Assembly: GCA_021234155.1 (NCBI GenBank)
Contig: JAJEKV010000066.1
Coordinates: 6,422,800 to 6,486,799, forward strand
Source: Isoetes taiwanensis
Taxonomy: Eukaryota; Streptophyta; Lycopodiopsida; Isoetales; Isoetaceae
DNA: 64,000 bases
Reading direction: 5' to 3'
Every line of letters starts with the position of its first letter. Position 1 is the stretch's first letter. The position numbers and the translations under genes were made by a program. The notes beneath the pieces were generated by a model that was not told the origin of the DNA, searched no databases, and saw only the letters and a program-made list of their open reading frames with translations. This document shows, piece after piece, positions 32,259 to 44,505 of the stretch.

Positions 32259-34699
32259 GTAAACTATGAATCTATCATGTTCCGAGACCCACTCCTTCCT
32301 AGAAAGATATTAGAAGATTAACCCCATCTTGTGCCATACGAGAAGTTCTATCTCGCCAACAATGACCCCTAGTCGTACGGATATGGATTCAAAACCAAAT
32401 AACCTTATTTTACTCGTACGTATATGATACGTTGGACAACAAAAAAACCCCTTATCATCCATGCACATGGTATATACGACTTGCATTGGTGATACCCCCC
32501 GGTTATGCACATTTGTCCCTTTTGTAACCTCCACAGTGCTTTTTCCCCTACTTTTCCTTTTTTTTTTTCCCTTTCTTCATTTTCCCCTTCCCTTTTTCCT
32601 TCTACCATTCTTCTTCTTTTTTTCCTTTTTCTTTTTGGGTTGCCCCTAGGGGGGCAAACCCTCGTTCATGTGGGTTTGTGGCATATTCTAAGTATATGCT
32701 AGTATATGCCCGAAATATGCCAATAACTGCTCCAAACCCATTATTGGCTGTAAACTGTTGGTCACTTCTGTTGGTGGCAGGGTAAATTTTAAGGGTCCTA
32801 AATGTTTTTCTATTCAAATTAAAGTTGGCTAAACCTATTGAAAATAGAAGTTCATAGATTTTTATTAGGCGAAATTTGATAAAATAAAACCCTTTAGTTA
32901 TCTTCCCAATCTGCTAAAATGTAAAATTTATATGATATGAAATTTTTATATTGGCAAAATTTTCTTGGTTAGTGGCTAAAGTGCAACTATTTAACTTCTT
33001 ATAGTGCACCAGGTAAAAATGTCAAGAGCATAGCACATTGCAAGTTATTCTGCAAAAAATGCTACTCTAATACAAACATTTTCTACAGTATTTGTGAGGA
33101 AAAATAGAACCTTATTTACTGGAAACACCCACAATTTTGCCTCCATAAAGAGCATCTGCTATTTGATGCAAGGTGATGTATGGAGTTTCAGGTAAATAAT
33201 TCATCTATGGCTGTTCTTACGAAAATTGCATATAGATATGCAACTAAATCTCAAGCTTGAGCAAGGCGGTGCTGATTGTGGGAGTCACCGGTGTCGTAGG
33301 GGAATCCACAACCTGCCAACTTTCACTGCCACTCATCATGGCAATAATAGTTCCATGAGTCACGACAGGAATCATGGGATTAGGTGACCAAGAATCAGAG
33401 CCCTTTTTGGGAGATTGTTGTACTATATATACTTGAGAATTGGACTAAAATCTTTAGACAAGTTCAAGCTATTGTTGTCTCATCTCCTCACGGAGCTTTT
33501 TTTCATGTACTCACTTTGAATCAAAGATCATTGTTGTTTCATCAGCTATTGTTTTGTTTTCTTCTTTCTCTTTTGCATTTCAAAGCCCGCGTGACGATCA
33601 TCTCTTCTTGAGGAGTAGTTTGCAGGACATAAGGGTTCTTACAAAGAACTGTCCCCAAACACTCCCGAATCCAGACCCTAAACATCATTACCACATGAAT
33701 GACAAATGATTCAATATGCTTTCATTCCAGAACAATAACAAAGATTCAATGTACAATTCATAAGGAGCAAACAATACCATTTGAGGGAACACACATGGTT
33801 AACTTGGTGCATATAGCCCTTTAAGTTCAACAATTGCAAGAATAAACACTATTACTTCGAGCTTAAAATGCTCACTACATAACATTCGTCATGTCTTTAA
33901 CCTAAACAACTTAAAGATTCACGTTCATTATCCATCAAAGAATGGTTGATAGCTAATGGCGATTCCTAAATTAAAGAGGTCCTTGAATAAATTCAACATG
34001 GCTATTTGCCCAATGTGTGAGCGGTGCATTGAAACATTGGAGCATTGTTTATATTTGTGTGCAGAGCTGAGTAGTCTTAGGTCCTGGTTGCATTCTCTTT
34101 TTGGAGTATCTTTGGATAGTCAGCACTTTCTTTTGGGTATTTATCTAAATCAGTGGACTGCTTCTAAAAGGATTGCATTTCACATGGCAAAGTCTTGGCT
34201 AATATGGAGTGTATGGAAGCGAAGGCGAAGAAAGGTCTTTTATGATAAGCATATTTCTTCTCAGGTGGTACTTCAAGAAATTCGTAAGAAGTTGTATAAT
34301 TGCTTTCAGATCTCCAATTGGCCTGATCGTATTAAATTTCCAATATGGAGTGATCATCTAAAAGTGATTGATGCTTCAGGGATATTTCTTACTTCTTGAA
34401 GTACTTTGTAATCTTTTGAGTGTATAATATGAAGTAAAACACGTTCTTCAAAAAAAAAAAAAAACATGGCTATTTGAATTGATCAGGGTGCACCGAATCA
34501 GCTTCAGAGAAGGCGATTTAGCATGCTATGATGCAGCCAATCTTGGCTAAACTCTAGACGTCCAAAATTTTTTCCTTCTTCGAATGGCTAAATTATTTTT
34601 TTCCTTAGAAAATGATCTTTGTTAACTTTAGCCGCAAAATTTGACTAAAGGTCTAAAATATAGCCATTTGGCGAATTTTAGCCACTCTTTAATACCCTG
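32259..34699 (+). repeat. Duplicated composite unit, copy 2, interrupted by a LINE fragment
   Basis: It matches 21197-23167 from GTAAACTATGAATC to TACCCTG, including the GGGTTGCCCC repeat at 32637-32765 and the hAT-like part from 32778. It differs from copy 1 by few substitutions and by the 454-bp insertion at 34009-34462. The right boundaries of both copies are the hAT terminus, after which flanking sequences differ. Confidence 0.85.
34009..34462 (+). mobile_element. 5'-truncated LINE insertion with poly(A) and 14-bp target duplication
   Basis: It encodes the end of a LINE ORF2: a zinc-binding RT-associated segment CPMCERCIETLEHCLYLC followed by about 110 residues to the stop at 34399. A short 3' UTR and a poly(A) tail (about 34450-34464) follow. 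It is flanked by AACATGGCTATTTG at 33995-34008 and 34463-34476. Both other copies of the host repeat (22931-22944, and inverted near 14890) have this sequence once, i.e. are empty sites. This fixes the insertion as a target-primed, 5'-truncated LINE. Confidence 0.92.
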
Positions 34700-34752
34700 G
34701 TGAAACCGGCTAACCGGAGAGGTCTCCACTTCCGCAGATAGCGAGTATTCTG

Positions 34753-34998
34753 GTGGGTTTTTCGATCGAATGCCTTGCCCTCAGTATAGCCGCCCTCGAT
34801 TCAGAGCAGGTTTCTCAACATGCCAACGGCAAGAGCGAAAAAATGCAGGGCAAGGCCTCTGAATATGTTGGCAACACCAGAGAACAGGGTGTTGATGCAA
34901 AAAAACGAGTCGAAGAAGCAGTTGAGGGTGCTGGGATGCGAGTCTGTTTCCTTACAATTCCATTTAGCTCTTCTGAACTGCCTATGAATCACTTATGA
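34753..34998 (+). pseudogene. Possible LEA-like gene fragment
   Basis: A short hydrophilic stretch reads QHANGKSEKMQGKASEYVGN, then TREQGVDAKKRVEEAVEGAG. This is the Lys/Glu/Ala/Gly-rich, helix-forming composition seen in group 3 LEA proteins and similar plant proteins. Only one exon-sized piece is present, between the repeat end at 34699 and a LINE remnant. No promoter or further exons were recognised. Confidence 0.33.
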
Positions 34999-35149
34999 AA
35001 CAGTCTTAAGGTCTTAGCTTGTGAGCCATCTTCTGTATGGAGGTTTTTAGGTTGCATGGACACTTGTTTGAATATTGTGGCTAGGTAAGGGCCAGATTTA
35101 ATGGCAATATATTATTTGCATTTCTGGTTCCTTCGGCAAAGTATTTAAT

Positions 35150-36575
35150 AGCCTCTTTAATCATGGCGGCGGAGGTCCACATTTGGCACACTATATCATT
35201 AGGCAACTTATGTATGCTGATGATGTTTCACTTCTGGCACATACCGCTGCTAGTATGCAGCAACATTTACATGCTCTGCACAGTTTCTGTGAGAACACAG
35301 GTCTGCGTGTTAATCTGCAAAAGACCAAGCTTTTGGTAGTTCAATCTTCTCGTCACAATGTTCCCCCTATGCACTATGATAGCCGCGAAGTTGAAGTTGT
35401 AGATAGCTACAAGTATCTTGGTGTAGAATTGCAGAAGAACACACTCGGGAACAAGATGTATTACCAAGCGGGTGGGTGGCTGGATGGAGAGCACTCTATG
35501 CAATGCAAAACAATTGTTTTCGCAGAAATTCATGATTGGCCACGGAAAGCCCACTTGTTTGGGGCTTTGGTAGAGCCTCGTTTTTCTTGTATGGTTACGA
35601 AGTGTGGGGGCACGCCATTAGTGCTAGTGCTTGGGAGAGCTTGGAGCGGGTGCAAAAGTCCTTTCTCACTTTACGGCCTTGGAGTTAAAAGAACGGTGCC
35701 CTATGCTATTCTTTTACAAGAGATGTTTTTGGCCTCTTCAACATTCCGCCATGAAGCGCCATCTCCACTATATCCGCAAGGTGCACCACATGGGCGATGT
35801 TAGGTATCTGTTCTTGCACTTGCCATGGCTGAATCTCCTCGGCGTTTGAAACGATGTTGGAAAGAGCATTGCACTACATGGTTTGCACGTTGGGCTGGTA
35901 ACGAACCTTTGCTGATGCTTGCCGGTTCGATCCCGAGCTTTTGCAACAATATCTTAATGGTCGCTTTTTCTCAAAAGATATGGGACGCCTTGCTTACTTT
36001 GGCCCAAGTGAAAACGGGTCATTATCATGCACACATAAATCCCACTTTGGCACCAGGGCCCCAAGCTTATTTGCTTGCTTCATTGTCCAGGGAACAAGCT
36101 TGTAGCTATTGCATCAATTCGCATACGGGGGTCCCACAGCTCTGGTTGAGACATTAGATGGGAGCGGCCGCAATTGCCGCGAAGCGAGACTATGTGCTGT
36201 TGCGATTCTGAGTTATTGAAGATGAAAGCCATACTCTTCTCGAGTTGCCACGCTTTTGAGATAGTCCTAATCATTTTTCGACCTTAGCATTCCATTCCAC
36301 GCTTCCACAACTTCTCGGCACCATCGTGCATGACTTGGCATTATACATACTTGAGGTTCTAGATAAACGTCTGCAATTACTGAGCCCTCAGTAGTCATTA
36401 TCTAAGCTTGTCTAGTATCATCATTACTGCAAAGGTTTTTCCCTTGAAAACCTTTCGAGGCAGGGGTTTTTTAATCCTAGTAGTAATGATTGTACTAGCC
36501 CATTGTATGGGTCCCATGACCTATTGGTCTTCGTGGACGTTAAAAAAACTATTCTATTCTATTCTATTCTTTCAT
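35150..36575 (+). pseudogene. LINE remnant: RT domain and 3' end with (ATTCT)n tail
   Basis: At 35183-35470 a reverse transcriptase palm segment reads HYIIRQLMYADDVSLLAHTA, then TGLRVNLQKTKLLVV and SYKYLGVELQKN: the YADD box and downstream motifs of non-LTR retrotransposons. The rest of the ORF to about 36390 is broken by stops and shifts. The 3' end contains GAGGCAGGGGTTTTTTAATC, GTCCCATGACCTATTGGTCT, GGACGTTAAAAAAACT and a tail of ATTCT units ending near 36573. Two shorter copies of this 3' end occur at 39917-40028 (plus) and 56241-56290 (minus). 5'-truncated and inactive. Confidence 0.83.
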
Positions 36576-36600
36576 CATCTTTTTTTTGCTGGTTCTAATC

Positions 36601-37114
36601 AGGGTTGCCCTTAAGGGGCTATTTATAGCCAAATGGCTATATTATGAATATTTTTGAAAATGAGATACTAAAGCTGAATAGGTTACTATTGAAAATAAAT
36701 TATATTCTTTCGCCAAAGTTTTAACATTTCATCCTCCCGCCTTTCTTAAATTAGCCATGCATTTTTTAGCTCAGATCTAGAGCTTCGCCTCCAGTTCTAT
36801 GGATCTATCACCATTGTAGCTCAAGTGATTGTTTGCTAGCTCTAGTGGACCATAGTAGAATACTAAAAAAATCAACAACTACTCATTTTTTGCTACACAT
36901 AATAGGTTTCTTTAATCCTTTTAAGTTGTATGTGAATTGACATCTAATTTATTTATTTCAATTACCACAATAACGATTTCAAGATTCGCCAGAGTTTCTA
37001 TGAAATAGTTCAAGTTGCAAAAAGTAATCGCCTACAAAATTAATATAGAAAGCTTATGATTCGCCTCATCTTCTAAATCATGCCTATGCCGTTATGGCCT
37101 TAAGGGCAACCCTG
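36601..37114. mobile_element. hAT-type MITE, perfect 17-bp TIR and 8-bp target duplication
   Basis: The 514-bp element has ends CAGGGTTGCCCTTAAGG in exact inverted orientation (36601-36617 and 37098-37114). GTTCTAAT is present on both sides (36593-36600 and 37115-37122). It is AT-rich and non-coding. The perfect TIR and target duplication indicate a relatively young insertion. Confidence 0.93.
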
Positions 37115-37122
37115 GTTCTAAT

Positions 37123-39916
37123 CGTTTTATTACTTGCAGGACTCATCTTTATCTTGTTCGGATGTTGGTTTCTCTTGGTTGTTTGATGTCCTCTCCAGGA
37201 TGCAATGCTTTATGATGAGTGATCTTGGTAACTTAAAAAGCTACAAATGCGATAAAGGCTGCTGCAAGATTGAGCTGGGTTTAATAGTCATGTCCCCATC
37301 TAGCTTCTTTGGACTTACTATGCATAATATCTAGAGTGTTTTTTGCACAATACAAGTTATGCAGGTTTAGAATTTAGTTTGAAGACAGTTGTAGCTACAT
37401 TATATGTTATTTTGGCATGACCTCTGCTCTAGATTCAATAGAACTGCGTTTAGATGGATTTGTGTGTTAGATTGAATTTATGGCTGTAGTGCTGGCAGCA
37501 TGAGCAGAACCATGCAAACCCCACGAGCTGCAGTACAGTAGCCTATGCAAGGGTCTTCAAGCTTGCCACTCTTATATTTTGTGTGGTAGTGCATGTTTTT
37601 CACAATAGCTTATGCAAGAGGCTTCAAGTTTGCCGCAAGCTGGCCATTTCTTTCAATATGGTGCATGTTTTTTGCAGATTTGTGTAAAACCATAGTTTGT
37701 CCAGGTATGTTAGCTGGAAAGTTTAAAGCAGTCACTGGAATACCATTGGAATATGGATCTTAAGATTATTTAGCAAAGTGCTGGGGATTCAAGCCCATTT
37801 GTGATGTTTTGACGGTTAATACTAATTGATTGCTTTATTGTCATTTTGTACTATGTTTCGAGGTGCTATGGGACACATTTCAGGGCTTTAATTGATTGCT
37901 TTATTGTCATTTTGTACTATGTTTTGAGGTGCTATGGGACACATTTTAGGGCTTTAGAGTATATGCTATACGACCTTTGAGTTAGGCATTCCGCTTGATG
38001 TCATATGCTTGGTCAAAGTGCTTTCTAGTTCTGTTGAATATATGTAGTATTGGTTTTAATGGTGTGAGTTTGTCATTGCAGGCAATAGATGTCTATCTTG
38101 CTATAAATGTTTTGAATTCCCACCTATGTCACAGATACAAGGTACATGGTATTAGCTGTCATCAGTAGTTTATTCAAGGTAAGTAGATTCCTTGACTCAA
38201 GCCGACACCGCATTTGTGGTAGGGCAAAGCCCCATTGGGCACGTGGCGGGGGTATAGCCTAGAACTGGCGGATAGCTGGTAGTGGAAAACCTTTCCTAGA
38301 TCTTGATTACTTGCCCGGGATCTATGTTTCTCGCATGATGATGCAGAAGCTCACAAGCTTGCCTGTGGGAAAGGTCAAAAGGTCGACTATACTCTGGACA
38401 ACGGCTAGTTTTTTTTTTTTTTTTTTTTTTCAAGAAGTAGGAGTCAAACTGTTATTTGGAACCGTTGACAAGACTGATTACATAGGTGTGCCCAAGTATA
38501 ATTCTTCATGTACGTGGCATGGGCTTACGACTCTAATGGGTTTGAGATTTTGAAGTTTATTTTCAGTTCTTAAGCTAGACAACTTTCCTTCCCCATGGTC
38601 CAAACTTTCATCTCTAATTTCTTTGTATTTTCTCTTTATAGCATTCAAGGTAATTTTTATGGTTGTTTTTCCTTCTTCGGCATTGCAAAAATGGGATTGT
38701 GTGTTGATAATGATGGCAATGTTCTAGTTCTGACCCTCTCTTGCAATTGCTTATGGGTTGAGCAACTAGGATTTGAACGTTTGTGTTGACTCATCTAGGT
38801 GTAGATGCTTCAACAAGTGTCTTACGTTTCTTTTATGGCTTGTATGTGTTGGCAAGAAGTGTGCATTTTAATTTTGTAGTCTTGATATCTCGACTTTTGC
38901 TTTTAGCTTGCATCTTATTTTTGGTGGCTAACTTCATAGTGTCTTGTAGTGTGTAGCATGTCTCTAGTTACATAACTATACAAGATGCAATAAGTACTGA
39001 TGATAAAAGTCACCAATAAGATTGATTTGTAGTCCCATTTGTGTTGTGGTCTCTATCTGAGCGTCCCTTCACCAAATAGATGTTTAGTGTAGCAATGGTA
39101 GTAGTTTGGATGGTATGTGTCAATTGAGTTCACTTGGAATTTAGATTCCAAGTCGAATAACACTACACAACTTTGATGTAGTATTGCAATTTCATATTTT
39201 GTTTTGAGATGTGGTTTTGATTTTGTTCATTTGGTAGTCATGTTTTGTGTAAGCCTTTTATTTTCAAAAGAAACCTAAGTATGTTCATTCTGTCTGACAT
39301 TTAGAACTAGTTATTATGCATGTTGTTTTCCTTGTTCGATTGTTTTTTAACAAATTCATGATTGAATGCAAGAAGTAACGCCAAAGTCTTGAGCCATTGC
39401 CTTTTGGCCTAGCCAAGCACGAACTATACGGGTGGAGGTCAACCAGAGGCTATGTGAGAATTACGTAAGTCTTTGATTCTTTGTATTAAAAACACTACCC
39501 TATCTTGCGGGTTTTTACAAATGCCTCGGGTTTGATTTGCATTCATGAGTTGTGATTGTGCAATAGGATTTTGAATCTTTCGAGTTGCTTTATATCGTAC
39601 GTCTCTATCGCGTAGTTTTTTAATTGTGCAAACAACAGAACTCGGCTCATGCTTATAGCTCCTTATTATGAAAGACACCTGCAATACTGTGTATAGGTTC
39701 CTGGGAAGTTTATGGTTAAAGTCGCATTTAAAACTTTTGCCTTGTTTATTTAAATCAAGTTACCTTTATTTAAATTTTGCTGCACCTTCTAAGACCACAA
39801 TAGTATGCACAATAATAACTATAATTGCTTCTTGGAACTAGTTAAAGTTTAGGAATTTGATCTGTTAGCATCCTTTTTACAAGTATTCCGAGCGTTTTAC
39901 AAGTAATTAAGATTGT
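37123..39916. other. AT-rich stretch with a 67-bp tandem repeat and a poly(T) run
   Basis: A 67-bp unit (starting ATTGATTGCTTTATTGTC) is tandemly repeated at 37824-37890 and 37891-37957. A T run of about 22 bases lies at 38409-38430, perhaps the reversed poly(A) of a retroposed sequence. No gene was recognised. Confidence 0.5.
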
Positions 39917-40028
39917 TCGAGGCAGGGGTTTTTTAATCCTAGTAGTAATGATTGTACTAGCCCATTGTATGGGTCCCATGACCTATTGGTCTCCGTGGAC
40001 GTTAAAAAAACTATTCTATTCTATTCTA
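39917..40028 (+). mobile_element. LINE 3'-end copy with ATTCT tail
   Basis: It matches the last part of the LINE remnant at 35150-36575 from GAGGCAGGGGTTTTTTAATC to GGACGTTAAAAAAACT plus three ATTCT units. It is a severely 5'-truncated insertion of the same family. Confidence 0.82.
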
Positions 40029-40490
40029 AACAAAGTTGCGTATTAAACGGGAGCAAATCATTGAAACGAGAGCAAAAGGAATATTCCTCAAAGATTCCCT
40101 TTTTTTTACAAAAAAGGGGGTAAAACGAGGTTAAAAAAAAAAGGATGCATGAAATTCTATTTTGACCCCCCCCCAAATGACTAATTTTTTTTTTGCAACG
40201 AAAGAATTGACTTTTTTAAAGTGTCACTTTTTTTAGCAAATAGAATGTTCTTAAAGTATGTTTTAAGAGAGAAACCCTAATTTCAGAGGATAAAATATTT
40301 TAAGTATGTTTTAAGAGAGAAACCCTAATTTCAGAGGATAAAATATTTAACAAAAAATTGAAGTAAGTCTGTAACTGAAACTGTAGTATTCTCAAAATTT
40401 GAAGATAGAATCTTCATATATCACAATTCATAATAAAAACTAATCTTCCAAACCAGACATTATATCCCATCCACTAACACACATGTTGCC
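40028..40490. repeat. Copy of the AAACAA(A/G)GTTGC element end plus a tandem repeat
   Basis: 40028-40230 matches the reverse of 29690-29897 (right end of the 5.3-kb candidate element). An approximately 51-bp unit around AAGTATGTTTTAAGAGAG is then repeated twice in tandem at about 40253-40350. No coding sequence. Confidence 0.7.
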
Positions 40491-42224
40491 ATTTTCCAGG
40501 ACTCAGGGGATGAAGCCTTGATATGGATAAAAGTTGTCTTGAAGACCTGCACATAGACAAAACAGAGAATTTCACAACTTGATTTTCAGAAGAAAGCAAA
40601 CTTTGTGCTGCTGACACAACAGAAACTGGTTAAACAAAAACCGCTTTATTTTGGGCGCAGGAACAAAGTACCATTTATCCATGGCAAAGTTGAAGATGCA
40701 AGCAAGCTTTCCCTGTGAGCCCATGCTTGCTCATAATCGATTTCTAATCCAAAGAGCGGTCATGGAGTCTTTATTTCATGGACTCCCTTTTTTCTTTCTA
40801 GGTTTCTTTCTGCCCCTGTTTTTCGTGTTACAAAAGAGCGGCATGGGACCTGCAAAGCAGACTGGGTGCTCCTAGTCTTTGTTCAATCAAATAAGAGGCA
40901 ACGGGGCATCAATCCGGACTTAGGGCAGCATGGCAGTAGCAGCAAATTCGTCCACAAGGTAACAGGGCAGCAAATCCGACACGTGGGTTCATTTCTTGCT
41001 CTGTTTCTTTACATAAAATTAGAACAGTAATTTAGCTTTATTAGTTTTCACTTTCGCTTTCTCATGTATACCGAATCAATTATTTGTCATCTTGAACATC
41101 AGCAATGTTGCATGCAGAAGTCCAGAAGTGGTGGGCCAAACTTAAAATGCTAATACAGAAATAAAGTATTGGATTTTGGACATGAAGGTTTCTATTTTGC
41201 ACTCTTCTTACAGGTAAGAAGCAATTGTTATTCCCGTTGCCCACATTGCTTTGCTTGGTTGTGTTAGAGTTAGCACCTCTGATATGCTTATTCCTGTCAT
41301 GAAAAGATCTTAACTTTGCTCTTATCTGGAGTTAGATCAGAATATCAAGTCTTCGGGGTATGGAAATCATGCCTTTCCTCCATCAAAAACATCCATTTAT
41401 TCATCACAACTGATTAGGTTGCTTGACACTCTCGCAACTACATGTTCTTGCTTCATGCTTAATATTGATCCTCTTGCTGCCTACAATCCAGGAAAGGTGC
41501 ATATGGTTCCAAGGCGAAGCTTATGTAGACAAAATATTTTAATAGTCTAGTTGATGCTACATTACCTCACTACAGTATATATCTGTTGTACTTAGTGAAT
41601 TTGAATGGCTACAAGTGCAGATGTTGGATCAGAATGATGCTGTTTATACCAAGAATTTTATTAAGCATGTTTCTAGCAACGAAGGAACCCTGGTATTGCA
41701 TCTGTTATGCTTATACTACAACGCTTATTTGGTCATCAATGATCATAGAGTCTTTCCATGACCTTTAGGCCATGGACATGCATGAATTTATCGATTGCAA
41801 CTGAATAGTCAATCTCCCTGATGGTACCAATGCTGATTTAAAACGTAGCACCACCATGAGAGGCAGTACTTGGTTGCAAAAGTTGGAGTAAGTGACAGGG
41901 TGCTTGCAATTGCCCTTGGGGAATGCAAATTGTGGAATTGTACAAAATGGTTTAGTTTGCTACTTTCATTGTATAAACATGTCAAATAAACCACAATGTA
42001 TCAACTGTATTATAATTCTATAATCCAACATAGAAGTAACTTTAACCTTGTTCAAATATTACCATGAATACATTTCCCTGCTTCTATTTCAAGCTTTGAG
42101 GATTATATGATGTACAAAAAGAAAGGCTTGGTACCCTGATGTTGCTTTCCAAAATGTTGGTTCCATGGGCCTACAAATTAAATCTACTATCTCATGATGC
42201 CGCTATCTATTTTCTACAGGATCC
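40491..42224. other. No gene recognised
   Basis: AT-rich. Open frames here (for example 40651-40875) have no recognisable domain or plausible gene structure. Confidence 0.5.
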
Positions 42225-42431
42225 CAGTGGACCACAGTGGGTTATAGTCCAAGAGGATATACTCATCGCAATCTGGGCGTACCGCCCAGAATCGCACTCG
42301 GTACTGTTGGGGGTCAAATCCCAATAGATGCAATGTAAGGTGGTTGGGGGCAGGGCCCAACCAAGCAATGTAGTGTGGTGTGTGGTCACATGTCCAGTTG
42401 GATGTTGCCTAGTGGCGTGACGTTAAAACTA

Positions 42432-42519
<88 letters not shown>

Positions 42520-42520
42520 A
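42225..42520 (+). mobile_element. Retroposon 3' end with (TATC)n tail
   Basis: A GC-richer, non-coding segment ends GGCGTGACGTTAAAACT and then ACTATC, followed by about 21 units of CTAT/TATC (42433-42517). The GACGTTAAAA-plus-microsatellite layout resembles the 3' end of the LINE family at 36.5 kb (GGACGTTAAAAAAACT + ATTCT units). This suggests a SINE or a truncated LINE whose tail has expanded as a microsatellite. Confidence 0.5.
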
Positions 42521-42994
42521 ACATCGACAATCATATTCATCATCCTTGTCGCATAGCAGGAACCTCCTACCGCAGTATTGCTGCCCAGTGCAATGTTGTT
42601 CTGCCAATATTCTTTCTTTCATATTTACAATAGCATGTGGTCCGCGTTCCTAAATGAATCTGGAAAAATCTACTTCCTATACATAGAGAGCTTTGTAAAT
42701 GGATGGCTTTTCATTGATACCAACCATGTGGAATTTGAGTTTGTCAGCTTTATCAATTTCCTAATTTAATGAACGATTTATGTCCTCCATCGTCCACTCA
42801 TATAAAGGGAAGAAAATGGTGAAGAAGCTGTTTGTGGAGGTATGCAATGCAACGAATCTGATGATGAGGGATGGAAGGGGTGCATCAAATACCTACTGCA
42901 GCGGATTTTAAAGGGCAGTGAAGAAAAACTGTGGTGAAGCATGGCGAATTAAATCCAGCGTGGAATTGGGTTTCCAAGTTCATAATCCACGAAT

Positions 42995-43262
42995 CAGAGA
43001 CTAATCTGTTGGATCAGAGACTAATATGTTGGATCAGTACTAGATGGAAGCATTACAAAGAAAAAATGCCACACAGGAGGCCAAGATTTCTCGGCATGAT
43101 GAGGGTTCCTGGATGGAAATTTATGCAGGAGGCTAATCTGTTGGATCTGAGACTAATCTATTGGATCAGTACCAGATGGAAGCAACAAAGAAAAAATGCC
43201 ACACAGAGGAGGCCAAGCTTTCTCGACAGGGTGAGGATTCTTGGATGGAAATTTATGCAGAA
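42995..43262. repeat. Tandem duplication, unit about 130 bp
   Basis: The segment with AATCTGTTGGATC, CTAGATGGAAGCA, AAGAAAAAATGCCACACAG and TGGATGGAAATTTATGCAG occurs twice (about 43003-43133 and 43134-43262). A frame stays open through both copies, but nothing in it is recognisable. Confidence 0.8.
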
Positions 43263-43733
43263 AGATGAGGGAGCACATTGGAAAAGAGGAGCGGGAAAAG
43301 AGGGGCTGGTATTATCCCACCATATCTTCAATTCGAACTTGAATCTGAGTTCTACTTATATAAAAGCCCAATTTTTTTGAAACCACGATATAAAAGCCCC
43401 AACATTTTGGTGCTTACATTGTTAAAATTAACGGTTAATTAGCCCCACTATCTAAATATTAATATTCCAGCATCAAACATCAATTCCACAAGGGCTTGAC
43501 AACATCCCATATCATTAAGCATTTGCATAAACACACATGCTTACGAAATTTGAGTTTATTCAGATGTTAATTCCTCATCCACGACAATTAGGGCTTAGTC
43601 CGCATCCATTTTTCGATTCAGTAAGCGAACTGGTGGAGGAAAATGTTCGCATCACTCACTTTCCTAAAAAGAGGGGAGTCAAGAAAGAGAAATGTTTCCG
43701 GCAGCCTTGGCCGCCGCGATAAATCTCTTGTAA

Positions 43734-44300
43734 TATAGAGAATGCCATAATTTGTCCCCACCATATTAGGTCAATCTAAAAACGACTTACAAGGAGAAGA
43801 CAACTTATCGAATTATTTTTTCAAATTAGCGCGCTAAGTGTAGGCTATACCGAATGACAAGTTCTTTTTTTTTTTTTAAACCATGCATTACGTGAAACTT
43901 TAAAAACTTTTTCCTTTAACCAATTTTTTTTAAAAATCATTTGCCAACATAATCGTGAAATTAACTAGAATACGTCATAGTATTAACAACCATAATAGAT
44001 GGCACAAATAGACGCTTTATATTAGAAAATTATATAGAGAATGACATAAATTGTCCCCACCATGTTAGGTCAATATAAAAGCGACTTACAAGGAGAAGAC
44101 AACTTATCAAATTATTTTTTCAAATTAGCAGGCCAAGTGCATGCTATACCAAATGTCAAGTTCCCTTTTTTAAAAGCCATGCATTACGTGGAACTTTAGT
44201 CCATCCTAGGACTAGAAATTACGAGAATGGCCATACCGAATCACAAGTTCCTTTTTATTAAAAGCTGTGCATCACGTGAAACTTTAAGGTTAGTCCATTC
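43734..44300. repeat. ~298-bp spaced duplication upstream of the proline-rich gene
   Basis: 43734-43863 (TATAGAGAATGCCATAATTTG ... GACAAGTTC) recurs at 44031-44166. A third, partial copy of its right part (CATACCGAATCACAAGTTCC) lies at 44232-44285. It may contribute to the promoter region of the following gene. Confidence 0.75.
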
Positions 44301-44462
44301 TAACAATAGAAATTATAAGAATGACCTCTTAGTGTCAATCAAAGTAACTTTAAAGTTAGTCCTTCTAAAACTAGAAATAGTGAGGATGGCCTCTTAGAGT
44401 CAATCCAAACTAATAAAGTTCTAGACTTTGAGAACCATCCTTGACTCTAACATATGCTCTCC

Positions 44463-44470
44463 TTATAAAT
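44463..44470 (+). promoter_or_regulatory. TATA box of the proline-rich protein gene
   Basis: TTATAAAT lies 36 bp before ATG 44506. An upstream ATG at 44485 is too close to the TATA to be in the transcript, which supports the start at 44506. Confidence 0.55.
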
Positions 44471-44505
44471 TAGAGCCCATACATATGTTTGTGCAAGAAT
44501 TTGCT

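Noticed and set aside
32310-32817. Short frames identical to those at 21248-21755
   Set aside because: Identity only reflects the recent duplication of a repeat unit; low-complexity T/C-rich translations are not genes.
38198-38430. Possible tRNA-derived SINE ending in a poly(T) run
   Set aside because: No convincing A and B boxes and no target duplication could be seen.
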